64,000 bases of DNA from a virus. Position numbers and translations under genes: made by a program. The DNA is taken from the IMG/VR virus record IMGVR_UViG_3300029923_000008, positions 62,001 through 126,000 of that record; one strand, given 5' to 3'. Within the stretch, counting starts at the first letter, position 1, and every line of letters begins with the position of its first letter. This document shows positions 56,641 to 64,000 of this stretch, piece by piece. The notes below the pieces were generated by a model. The model did not search any database and was not told where the DNA came from. It saw only the letters and a list, made by a program, of their open reading frames with translations.

Positions 56641-58647
56641 TTATATTCCTCCTATTATTTTGTATGTTAATGTTAAATCAGTTTTTGGTACAGAAGTTGA
56701 TTCTATTATAAAACTTCCTGATGCTGTTGTTATAGATGGTTGTATTCCAGAACTTGAAACATCAGATGAGTTCAAATTTGAAAATACTGCATCTATCCAT
56801 GATGTTATTGATACATTTGTATCTGATATTGTATAATAATAAAAACCGTTCGCATTTACAGAACTAGACCAATTTAAAATTAATATAGATATTGTATTTA
56901 TTATTGTTGCATTTATATAATAATTACTATCTACCGTACCGTTAGCTTTTAAGAATTGAGATGATGTTCCTCCTGATTTAATAAATAAACTGGCTGAAAT
57001 ATTATTATTACCTAAATCAACATTTGAAGTTGAACCAGTATAAGGAATATAATTAATAATATTTTGTGTTATTCCTGTAATTAAGTTATTCAATTGTGTA
57101 TCTCCACTTATTCTGTCAATAGTCTCATCGCTTATTAAGTTTGTTAATGATGTTTCACCAGAAATTCTATTAAATGTTTCTCCTGTAATTAAATTGTTTA
57201 AATATGTATATCCGCTTATTCTATTGAATGTTTCATCACTTATTAAATTATTTAATGATGTATATCCGCTTATTCTATTAGATGTTTCATCACTTATTAT
57301 GCTTGTTAATGAAGTATCACCAGACAGTCTATTGAATGTTTCATCACTTATTAAATTAGTTAATATAGTATCTCCGCTTATTCTACTAATAGTCTCATCA
57401 CTAATTAAATTTATAGTCTGTGTTGAAACAGGTAAATCTATTGGATTTATAGATTCAAATCTTGTTTTGCCAGAGTTCCAAATAGCCAAATAATTATCTG
57501 TTGGAATTTCTTCTCTTGTAGATAGAGGTTGTTCATATCCAATATCTCCTACTCTAGCTATACCATGATTATCAAAAACTAATCTACCATTACTCAATCC
57601 ATCATATTTTACAGATTCAAATCCAGTATATTCACCTTCTGATAATCCTGTTGTTGCTCCACTTCTTAATATTATATAATCTTTCGTTGTAAATATTTGT
57701 TCAGAATGAGTTTCATAAGTTGTTCCTGACTGTATAATATTTCCATCAATATGAAATGATCCTCCGTTATCAGTATATACAAAAGGATTTAATCCATTAG
57801 GTTGATATAATTGATAATGATTATGATTAGTATTAGAATATGATGTTGAATCAATAGAACCATCTGCTTTTAAAAATTGATTTGATGTACCTCCTGTTAC
57901 TGATACAATAGCAGAAATTATGCTTCCTTTTGATATTATATTTTCAGTTGAATTAATTCCTCCATTTACTTCTAATGTTAATCCATTATATGTTAATCCA
58001 CTATCAGCATATGCGCCGTTTGTAGTACCATCAGATTTTAATATTCTATTATTTGAGTAATTAGTTACTGTATCAAAGCCTGTGCCTGATGTACCATCTG
58101 TGCCTGATGTTCCTGAACTACCAGAACTACCTGATGAGCCAGAGCTTCCTGATGTACCTGATGTACCATCTGTGCCTGATGTTCCTGAGCTACCTGATGA
58201 ACCTGAGCTACCTGATGTTCCATCTGTACCTGACGATCCTGAGCTACCTGATGAACCTGATGTTCCATCTGTACCTGACGATCCTGAGCTACCTGATGAA
58301 CCAGAGCTTCCTGATGTTCCTGAGCTTCCTGATGTTCCATCTGTACCTGAAGTTCCTGATGAGCCAGAGCTTCCTGATGAACCTGATGTTCCTGATGAGC
58401 CAGAGCTTCCTGATGTTCCTGAGCTACCTGATGAACCTGATGTTCCTGAGCTACCTGATGTTCCTGATGTTCCAGAACTACCTGATGTTCCTGATGTTCC
58501 ATCTGTTCCTGAGATACCTGTTGTACCATCTGTTCCTGATGTAGATGTTCTTCCAGATTCAACAATTGAATCAACTGTATATTTTAAGTCATTTAGTTTT
58601 TTTCTTATGTTTCCACCATTTTCATATTCCAATATCCATTCACTCAT
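56641..58647 (-). CDS. Tail-fibre-type protein with Gly-Ser/Thr triplet repeats, 668 aa
   Basis: Residues 1-35 (MSEWILEYENGGNIRKKLND) are an attachment-type start. Residues about 36-195 are triplets G-(S/T)-(S/D), as in GSSGTSGTDGTSG, a proline-free collagen-like stalk. Then YSNNRILKSDGTTNGAYADS and ILRSGATTGLSEGEYTGF, typical of phage fibres. Next are six 18-residue repeats such as SDETFNRISGYTSLNNLI (about residues 412-525), then a beta C-terminal domain. A trimeric fibre is likely, with the triplets forming an extended stalk. The triplet region is dense in Ser/Thr and a candidate target for the glycosyltransferases. No signal peptide. It carries a late-type motif upstream. Confidence 0.86.
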   Translation of the reverse strand: MSEWILEYENGGNIRKKLNDLKYTVDSIVESGRTSTSGTDGTTGISGTDGTSGTSGSSGTSGTSGSSGTSGSSGSSGTSGSSGSSGTSGSSGSSGSSGTSGTDGTSGSSGTSGSSGSSGSSGSSGTDGTSGSSGSSGSSGTDGTSGSSGSSGSSGTSGTDGTSGTSGSSGSSGSSGSSGTSGTDGTSGTGFDTVTNYSNNRILKSDGTTNGAYADSGLTYNGLTLEVNGGINSTENIISKGSIISAIVSVTGGTSNQFLKADGSIDSTSYSNTNHNHYQLYQPNGLNPFVYTDNGGSFHIDGNIIQSGTTYETHSEQIFTTKDYIILRSGATTGLSEGEYTGFESVKYDGLSNGRLVFDNHGIARVGDIGYEQPLSTREEIPTDNYLAIWNSGKTRFESINPIDLPVSTQTINLISDETISRISGDTILTNLISDETFNRLSGDTSLTSIISDETSNRISGYTSLNNLISDETFNRISGYTYLNNLITGETFNRISGETSLTNLISDETIDRISGDTQLNNLITGITQNIINYIPYTGSTSNVDLGNNNISASLFIKSGGTSSQFLKANGTVDSNYYINATIINTISILILNWSSSVNANGFYYYTISDTNVSITSWIDAVFSNLNSSDVSSSGIQPSITTASGSFIIESTSVPKTDLTLTYKIIGGI
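57080..57405 (-). repeat. Six tandem 54-base repeats in the fibre gene
   Basis: Each unit encodes SDETxxRxSGxTxLxxLI. Copies differ at synonymous and a few coding positions; the first and fifth start TGET or SDET. Such arrays can expand or contract by recombination. Confidence 0.8.
58080..58550 (-). repeat. Tandem short DNA repeats encoding Gly-Ser/Thr triplets
   Basis: About 470 bases are made of 9-base and 27-base near-repeats (for example CCTGATGTT and CCTGAGCTACCTGATGAA on the plus strand). This keeps all three frames on the opposite strand open, which explains the false reading frames of up to 190 codons there. Confidence 0.85.
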
Positions 58648-58671
58648 ATTATAATTTATTTATTTATTTAT

Positions 58672-58682
58672 GTATATATTTA
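58672..58682 (-). promoter_or_regulatory. Putative phage late promoter, TAAATATATAC
   Basis: The late-type motif lies 25 bases before the fibre-gene ATG at 58647. Confidence 0.5.
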
Positions 58683-58691
58683 AATTAATCT

Positions 58692-59945
58692 TTATACTTT
58701 AGATATAATAGGATTATCTATCCATATAGAAGAATCTATCCAAACTTTACCATCTTGCCAATATCCTTGAGAAAAAATACTAATATTATATGTTACCTTT
58801 AAAATAAAATAATAAATTCCTTCATTTCCTATATTGTTTGTTATTGATATTTTTATGCAATAATATCCAGGATTTTGAATATTAGGATATATTATATTTT
58901 CATAATCTGAAAATTTTTCTCCTACAATTAAAACATTTGAATAATATTTATTGATATTAGGATCAGTAGCATCATCTATGTAAAGTATAAGATTATTAAT
59001 AATATCAATTGTATGAATAATATTTTTATCAAATTGATTAAGAGTAAGAGTAAATCCACTCTCAATATAAATTTCACCAGTTATTCCAGATGCATTTGAA
59101 AAATCACTTGTGTTACCTGTTATTTCTGTTGTTAAAACATTAGGTATAAATACAATTTCAGGAACACTATCATTAACAATAATATTATAAATATAACTTG
59201 ATGTAGTATTGCCGACATAATCTGAAACTGAAATATAAATATTATAAATTCCATATTCAATTATTTCAGGTAATATAATATTTTTATCAATTACATATAA
59301 ATAGAAAATAATATTATCTAATGATATATTCAAATTAAAGCAATCTATTATTCTATCAATAAATAAATATTTTAAACTATCTGATGTCCATCCAGTTATT
59401 CCGTCATGAGATAAATGCAACCTTGCATCGTGAGGTACTATTGTTCCTCCGCCAGTCCAAGTTGTTCCGCTAATAGGATATTTATAATAAATAATTGGTC
59501 CTTCTGATTCTTTAATATTTGTTGTTGTAGTTGTCGATATTATTCTAAATGTTGTAGTTGTTGTTGTATTTATTTTCAAATCAATTATATTCATAATAAG
59601 ATAATCTGCTATATCATCATCTTCATCATTATCATCATATGAAAATTTAATACAATAATTACCTGTTTTAGTTATATTTTCATATATTTGATTAGTATCA
59701 ACAATTAAGGTATTTAATTGAAATCTATTTATATTTTCATTTTCATTTTCATCATCTGATATATAATTTATAACATTACTAATAATATCTACCCTATTGA
59801 TTATATTTCTATCAAAATCACCAATATTTAGAGTAAATCCGCTATAAATATTAATACCTGAACTTATACCTGAACTTACTTTATAATAGTCAGTAGTAGT
59901 GTCAGTTACGCTATATAATATATGTGGGTTATATATAATATTCAT
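58692..59945 (-). CDS. Duplicated beta-domain virion protein, 417 aa
   Basis: Two halves share a pattern: GINIYSGFTLNIGDFDRNII with DIISNVINYISD and LIVDTNQIYENITKTGNYCI (about residues 26-105), and GEIYIESGFTLTLNQFDKNI with DIINNLILYIDD and GYYCIKIS (about residues 285-380). Between them is a Thr-rich linker (TTTTTFRIISTTTTT) and an Ig/cadherin-like stretch (GIYNIYISVSDYVGNTTSSY). No signal peptide. It is part of the fibre region, 18 bases after the gene at 59964. A fibre or baseplate decoration role is likely. Confidence 0.8.
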   Translation of the reverse strand: MNIIYNPHILYSVTDTTTDYYKVSSGISSGINIYSGFTLNIGDFDRNIINRVDIISNVINYISDDENENENINRFQLNTLIVDTNQIYENITKTGNYCIKFSYDDNDEDDDIADYLIMNIIDLKINTTTTTTFRIISTTTTTNIKESEGPIIYYKYPISGTTWTGGGTIVPHDARLHLSHDGITGWTSDSLKYLFIDRIIDCFNLNISLDNIIFYLYVIDKNIILPEIIEYGIYNIYISVSDYVGNTTSSYIYNIIVNDSVPEIVFIPNVLTTEITGNTSDFSNASGITGEIYIESGFTLTLNQFDKNIIHTIDIINNLILYIDDATDPNINKYYSNVLIVGEKFSDYENIIYPNIQNPGYYCIKISITNNIGNEGIYYFILKVTYNISIFSQGYWQDGKVWIDSSIWIDNPIISKV

Positions 59946-59963
59946 TAATTTAATATTTTAATT

Positions 59964-60833
59964 TTAACAATTAGTGATAATTCCATTATCATATGCTACA
60001 TCACTAGTTAAATATCTACAAACATCTGATGTATATGAAGAATATGAAAATATTATTCTATTATATGATTGTTGACTATCAAAATTTGTTAAAAATTTAA
60101 TAGTATAATAAGTTGATGTAGTACCTAAATATATATAATTTAGTGTTGTATCTAAACTCAATGATGTAATAGTATTATATGGAATATAATATTTAAATAT
60201 TGTATAACCTGTTCCTGATGGTTTATATTCACTAATAATAAATTCTGTTGATCCTGTTGTAATTCCGCTAATAGATTCACAATTTACTTGATTGGTAATA
60301 ATGTCATTAAAATATAAATTTGATATTGTTATAGCACTACTTGGAGGAATAGCAGGAGGATAATCAATATTTGCTTGCATAACATCTAATGCCACATCGT
60401 AATCAGAAGGATTATTCAAATAAATTTTTCCTATTTTATTTGTAAGAGAGCCATTTAAAAGTAGTAATCTACCTATTGGAAATGTTGTACCTGAATCAGA
60501 ATCATAATAATAATTTATATTATATGTACTTTCATCAAAGTAATAGTAAGGATCATAAGAACTCTCATTAGTACTACTATAATTTCCATTATAAATAACT
60601 TTTATTAATAAAAAAGTAGATTCTCCTGATGTTCCATAATCTAGTAAAAAATTTTCAGTGTAAGCAGGTAGTATTAATCTTGCATTGTAGCATGATTCAT
60701 ATGATATTTCAATATCACTAAGACTTAATAATGTTGAAGTTTGAGGCCCATCAGATGTTCTAAAATCTCTATCCCAATTTTTTATTTCTCTTTTTATTTT
60801 ACTACTAAGTGAATTACTAGTTATTTTAGCCAC
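59964..60833 (-). CDS. Virion-type protein, 289 aa, paralogue of the upstream gene (GTG start)
   Basis: The frame is open to an ATG at 60878 inside the upstream gene. The GTG at 60831-60833 gives MAKITSNSLSSKIKREIKNW, which aligns with the paralogue's MAIITPNSLINTTERTIKNW, so I choose it. Shared features are LSLSDIEISYES, FLLIKVIY, YNINYYYDSDS, GRLLLLNGS and NNPSDYDVALDVMQA. The C-terminal half is a beta domain. Probably a fibre or baseplate component, from context only. Confidence 0.82.
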   Translation of the reverse strand: MAKITSNSLSSKIKREIKNWDRDFRTSDGPQTSTLLSLSDIEISYESCYNARLILPAYTENFLLDYGTSGESTFLLIKVIYNGNYSSTNESSYDPYYYFDESTYNINYYYDSDSGTTFPIGRLLLLNGSLTNKIGKIYLNNPSDYDVALDVMQANIDYPPAIPPSSAITISNLYFNDIITNQVNCESISGITTGSTEFIISEYKPSGTGYTIFKYYIPYNTITSLSLDTTLNYIYLGTTSTYYTIKFLTNFDSQQSYNRIIFSYSSYTSDVCRYLTSDVAYDNGIITNC

Positions 60834-60843
60834 TATATTTATA

Positions 60844-61617
60844 TTAAATTTTATCCCAGTTTCCAACACTGGCATCAATTAATCTTAAAACCTCATATTG
60901 ATGAATATATTCATATGATGTTGAATAATCTATTGTTTGAATGCTTTCAGGAATGATAGTTATAACTCCTTCTGATATGTTTTTAATTGTTAATACATTA
61001 CCAGAACCTGTTGATATTGGTAAATATAAAGAATATGTTGAGGAATTATCTGTTGTACCAGAACATCTGATATATTCATCTGTTGTTGTACCAGTGTATG
61101 TGCTTGATATGTTTTTTACTCCATAATGTATTTGGTAATCAGATGGTACATCTGTTTCATCATCAAATTCTGAATCGACCGTAGCATGTAATATATCTAA
61201 AACAACATCATAATCAAGTGGATTAGTCACATAAATTTGTGGAATTCTTTCTTCAGAAGATCCTGTCATTATCAATAATCTATTCAATGGTCTTAAAATT
61301 GGGTCATTTTCGAAGTAATAATTTATATTATATTTTATTTGCTCATATATATAATATGGATCTTTTAAACTATCATAAGTTACTTTTATCATTAAAAATG
61401 TAACCGCTTTACCAACAAATCCATAAAGTAATTTATTGGATTCTCCTGCTTTCAAAACTATTCTTGATCTGTATTGTGATTCATATGGAATAGCTAAATC
61501 CTCTAAACTTAATTTATTAATTATATTTGGACCTTCAACCGCAATAAATGAGCAATTCCAATTTTTTATTGTTCTCTCTGTTGTATTAATAAGAGAATTA
61601 GGTGTTATTATAGCCAT
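60844..61617 (-). CDS. Virion-type protein, 257 aa, paralogue of the downstream gene
   Basis: The sequence carries MAIITPNSLINTTERTIKNW, LSLEDLAIPYESQYRSRIVL, TFLMIKVTY, YNINYYFENDP, NRLLIMTGS and NPLDYDVVLDILHA, the shared core with the next gene. The last 100 residues differ. First gene of the fibre operon, with a late-type motif about 15-29 bases upstream. Family unknown. Confidence 0.82.
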   Translation of the reverse strand: MAIITPNSLINTTERTIKNWNCSFIAVEGPNIINKLSLEDLAIPYESQYRSRIVLKAGESNKLLYGFVGKAVTFLMIKVTYDSLKDPYYIYEQIKYNINYYFENDPILRPLNRLLIMTGSSEERIPQIYVTNPLDYDVVLDILHATVDSEFDDETDVPSDYQIHYGVKNISSTYTGTTTDEYIRCSGTTDNSSTYSLYLPISTGSGNVLTIKNISEGVITIIPESIQTIDYSTSYEYIHQYEVLRLIDASVGNWDKI

Positions 61618-61631
61618 ACTAATGTTTTCTC

Positions 61632-61646
61632 TTATATATAAAATTT
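61632..61646 (-). promoter_or_regulatory. Putative phage late promoter, AAATTTTATATATAA
   Basis: The late-type motif precedes the minus-strand ATG at 61617 by 15 bases. It stands back to back with the plus-strand motif at 61659. Confidence 0.5.
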
Positions 61647-61658
61647 AGCATCCAAAAA

Positions 61659-61677
61659 TTTATATATAATATAAATA
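61659..61677 (+). promoter_or_regulatory. Putative phage late promoter, TTTATATATAA and TATAAATA
   Basis: TTTATATATAA lies at 61659-61669 and TATAAATA, the T4 late -10 consensus, at 61670-61677, 15 bases before the ATG at 61692. Confidence 0.5.
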
Positions 61678-61691
61678 TAAAATAATTAAAC

Positions 61692-64000
61692 ATGAGATAT
61701 ATTTATACGCCTAAATTTGATGGTACATTTACAATGAGTTGGATAGGTGCTCCAATGTATACAGATGAAATCTCAACTCAACTTCGTGATATTAAAACAT
61801 TTTCAATTGTACCATTAAAAAGTATATCATCAATTACAAATTTCACAGATGTAATAAAAGGTGAAACAGATGAACATTATTTTAAAAAATATTTTTCTTA
61901 TAGTAATTTAAGAAGTGGAGTAAGTTATAGTGAAGTGAGCTATAGTGAATCTATGCCTATTACAGGAATTACTCAAGTGTATTGTGCATTGAATGACTTA
62001 TATTTAAATCTATCATATTATAGAATTGATGAAAATATTGATACAATACCTACATTAGCAATAAACACAATTGTAATTGAAGGAACTTATAATATTGAGG
62101 AAACTGATACCATTGTCGATATACCAGATGATGATTTTATAATATTTAGTCCTAAAAATATTTATAAAGTTTTCAAATTAACAGGATATGAAGTTTATGG
62201 TGTAAATACAAATAATTTACAAATTAAATATAGATTTACTCAAGATAATGGTAGAACATATACTCCATGGGAACCTTTAACAACTGAAAATATATCAACA
62301 GTAAAAATAAATCCTATCAGATTTGCTCAAGTTGAATATTCTGTTTCTAAAAAAACAAATGGAATTACATCTAAAATATACGATATAATATTATTAGGAG
62401 ATTTTCAAAATATTAATAAAAATTATCTTAAACTTAATAGATATGGAGTTAGAGAGGATTGCTCTTTGACATATCCATCCCTAAATACTGGTACAACCAT
62501 TGATTATGTTGATAATCCAAATGCTATATGTTTATGTGGAACAACAATTTATCAAACTGGAGGAGCAATTGATTATAATAGAGATTGGATAACAAAGGGA
62601 TTGAGTTGTTATTTATCAGGAAATGTAGTAACAAAGTTAAGCTCACAAGTTAATGATCCTGGATTCAATTCAACCCAAACAGCAGCATCAGATGGTATTT
62701 TTAATCCATATGCTGGATCTATTAAAATTGGTAATTGGTATGCATATTTAGCAAACACTGTAGGTAAAATATTCGGATGGACAGTTGATTATCATTTAAC
62801 AGATCCAGACGGAAAAGGAATTGATAGTATTCTTCATGAATATCAATTATATAATATAGTAGATACACAAAAAATTAAAATAATAGTACCTGAAAATACA
62901 TTTCCTGATAATCAAGTTCAAGTGAATGAATATATGCTAGATATGATGGACACCTTTCAAGTTATAATACTAAAAGATGAATTTCATAATGCGTTTGGAA
63001 TTGAAAAAAGACCGTCACAAAAAGATATAATATTTTTTTGCCAGGCAAATCGTATGTACAGAGTAAAAAGTGCTCAAGTAAAAAGAGATGTGATGTATAT
63101 GGGTATTTATTATAATGTTGTACTTGAAAAATATGAAAAACTTGCAAATGAAAAAAATCTTTCTACTAAATCAACAAATTTGATAGATATATTAACAAAT
63201 AATAATACTATTGATTCATTATTTGGAGTTGAGATAAGAGAGCAAGAAGATAAAATAGTAAGTAAACAATTAAAACCAATTACACATGAAGTTTATAGAT
63301 TAAATGTAAATCCTAAATTAAATATAATTAAAAAGGATATTTATAATTCTTTAAAGGATATAAAAATAGCTGATAGTTATTATAATTTATCTTCTTTACC
63401 ATCTGGAATTACAGCCGTGTCATATACTTACAAAGATTCAAATTTGAAAGTTAGTGATAATAGATCATTTAATGTTTGGTTCAATTTTAATAATATTTAC
63501 GATACAAATAAAGCAATTGATGAAAGTACATTTAGGTCATATAATATCAATAGTACTAGTAATTTCGAATTTTTAAATAATTATGATTCAATTAATAACA
63601 AAGGATATAAATTATCATATAAAAATAGTAAAATTTCATTAACTATAAATAATATTGATTATAGTTTAACTGCAACAGGATTAACAACAAATATGTGGTA
63701 CGGTTTAACTGTAAATTTAGATAATAGACAAAGAGAAGTGAGTTTAGATTTATTTAAAAGAAGATACAATTATAAAATAACAATGTTTACACATGATTAT
63801 AAGAGTGTTATATTAGATAATACTAACACATCTGGTATTACATATTATAACTCAAATGGATATAGACCAGTTAAAAATACTGAAATAGCTACCAGATTAC
63901 CTGATACTAGTTTATATAAACTTGCATCAATAAAATATGTTGATGGATATAATAATTCTGTTGTTCCATTAAACACATTTAATATAGATCAAACTATAAC
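61692..64000 (+). CDS. Large virion-type protein, N-terminal 769 residues (runs off window)
   Basis: The frame is open from the ATG at 61692 to the end of the window with no stop. It begins MRYIYTPKFDGTFTMSWIGA. It is beta-rich and contains segments such as LQIKYRFTQDNGRTYTPWEP. Toward the end is a concanavalin/LamG-like stretch (FNVWFNFNNIYDTNKAID; MWYGLTVNLDNRQREVSLDL). No known phage protein is recognised with confidence; a baseplate or tail protein with a carbohydrate-binding-type domain is the best guess. It is a new transcript divergent from the fibre operon. Confidence 0.85.
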   Translation, partial: MRYIYTPKFDGTFTMSWIGAPMYTDEISTQLRDIKTFSIVPLKSISSITNFTDVIKGETDEHYFKKYFSYSNLRSGVSYSEVSYSESMPITGITQVYCALNDLYLNLSYYRIDENIDTIPTLAINTIVIEGTYNIEETDTIVDIPDDDFIIFSPKNIYKVFKLTGYEVYGVNTNNLQIKYRFTQDNGRTYTPWEPLTTENISTVKINPIRFAQVEYSVSKKTNGITSKIYDIILLGDFQNINKNYLKLNRYGVREDCSLTYPSLNTGTTIDYVDNPNAICLCGTTIYQTGGAIDYNRDWITKGLSCYLSGNVVTKLSSQVNDPGFNSTQTAASDGIFNPYAGSIKIGNWYAYLANTVGKIFGWTVDYHLTDPDGKGIDSILHEYQLYNIVDTQKIKIIVPENTFPDNQVQVNEYMLDMMDTFQVIILKDEFHNAFGIEKRPSQKDIIFFCQANRMYRVKSAQVKRDVMYMGIYYNVVLEKYEKLANEKNLSTKSTNLIDILTNNNTIDSLFGVEIREQEDKIVSKQLKPITHEVYRLNVNPKLNIIKKDIYNSLKDIKIADSYYNLSSLPSGITAVSYTYKDSNLKVSDNRSFNVWFNFNNIYDTNKAIDESTFRSYNINSTSNFEFLNNYDSINNKGYKLSYKNSKISLTINNIDYSLTATGLTTNMWYGLTVNLDNRQREVSLDLFKRRYNYKITMFTHDYKSVILDNTNTSGITYYNSNGYRPVKNTEIATRLPDTSLYKLASIKYVDGYNNSVVPLNTFNIDQTI

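Noticed and set aside
58080-58550. Possible CRISPR-like repeat array
   Set aside because: The repeats are contiguous 9- and 27-base units without unique spacers and are fully explained by coding for protein triplets.
58065-58654. Long reading frames on the plus strand and second minus frame, with Pro-Glu-Leu or His-Gln repeats
   Set aside because: They are shadows of the Gly-Ser/Thr repeat DNA of the fibre gene; only one frame continues into non-repeat fibre sequence with normal composition.
1-64000. tRNA genes, rRNA genes and insertion sequences
   Set aside because: I saw no GC-rich cloverleaf-like stretches, no transposase genes and no terminal inverted repeats. A covariance scan would be needed to exclude tRNAs fully.

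Overview
This window is a stretch of a very AT-rich, double-stranded DNA tailed-phage genome, most likely a large (jumbo-class, T4-like in several habits) phage of a Bacteroidota host. The phage call rests on dense small genes of unknown function in long one-strand operons, tail-fibre and adhesin genes, a family-B DNA polymerase fragment, and phage-typical DHFR, PhoH, RtcB, DnaK and methyltransferase genes. The host call rests mainly on promoters: TATCTTTG or a close TAnnTTTG variant, the Bacteroidota primary-sigma -7 element, recurs in front of many operons, in places with a TTTG box about 19 bases upstream. Portal, terminase and major capsid genes are not in this window, and I see no tRNA genes and no CRISPR array.

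Layout. (1) 1-22.8 kb is almost entirely minus strand: some 45 small accessory genes, typical of an early or host-takeover region. It is interrupted by a radical SAM gene (2.1-3.2 kb), dnaK (15.3-17.1 kb) and rtcB (18.1-19.4 kb), and by three plus-strand genes: a membrane protein, a probable ADP-ribosyltransferase-like protein and an exported glucosaminidase. At least 20 of the small proteins end in the same kind of short basic tail (pattern R-K-x-K-L-x-K-L-N). (2) 23-26.5 kb is a plus-strand operon of small proteins ending in a DNA methyltransferase. (3) 26.5-36.6 kb is mostly minus strand and looks like minor virion proteins. Several proteins begin with a short leader resembling the T4 capsid-targeting sequence, several end in KFNL/KFNI, and the genes carry a different upstream motif (TTTAATATATAM, usually 20-27 bases before the ATG) that I read as the phage late promoter. 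A DHH-family phosphoesterase gene with an early-type promoter lies inside this block. (4) 36.8-45.3 kb carries folA and phoH on the plus strand, then minus-strand genes including a zinc-type CDF transporter and a B-family polymerase gene that stops just after motif A. (5) 45.4-52.5 kb holds four glycosyltransferase-like genes, including a GT6 (ABO-type) homologue and an 821-residue fusion whose C-terminal half matches bacterial autotransporter heptosyltransferases, together with an IPT/TIG adhesin gene. (6) 52.7-54.4 kb is glutamine-dependent NAD synthetase. (7) 54.5-61.6 kb encodes fibre or adhesin proteins: a BspA-type leucine-rich-repeat protein, a fibre with Gly-Ser/Thr triplet repeats, a duplicated beta-domain protein and a pair of tandem paralogues. 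(8) From 61.7 kb a large plus-strand virion-type gene runs off the window.

How the parts may work together. Early operons (TAnnTTTG promoters, host sigma factor) supply takeover, nucleotide, NAD and RNA-repair functions. Late operons (TTTAATATATAM motif) supply head-internal and fibre proteins. The leader peptides suggest that some effectors, an ADP-ribosyltransferase-like protein and an ankyrin-repeat protein among them, are packaged in the head and injected. The glycosyltransferases beside Ser/Thr-rich adhesins suggest a phage-encoded system that glycosylates the virion's own fibres. These last two proposals are inference and are flagged as such.
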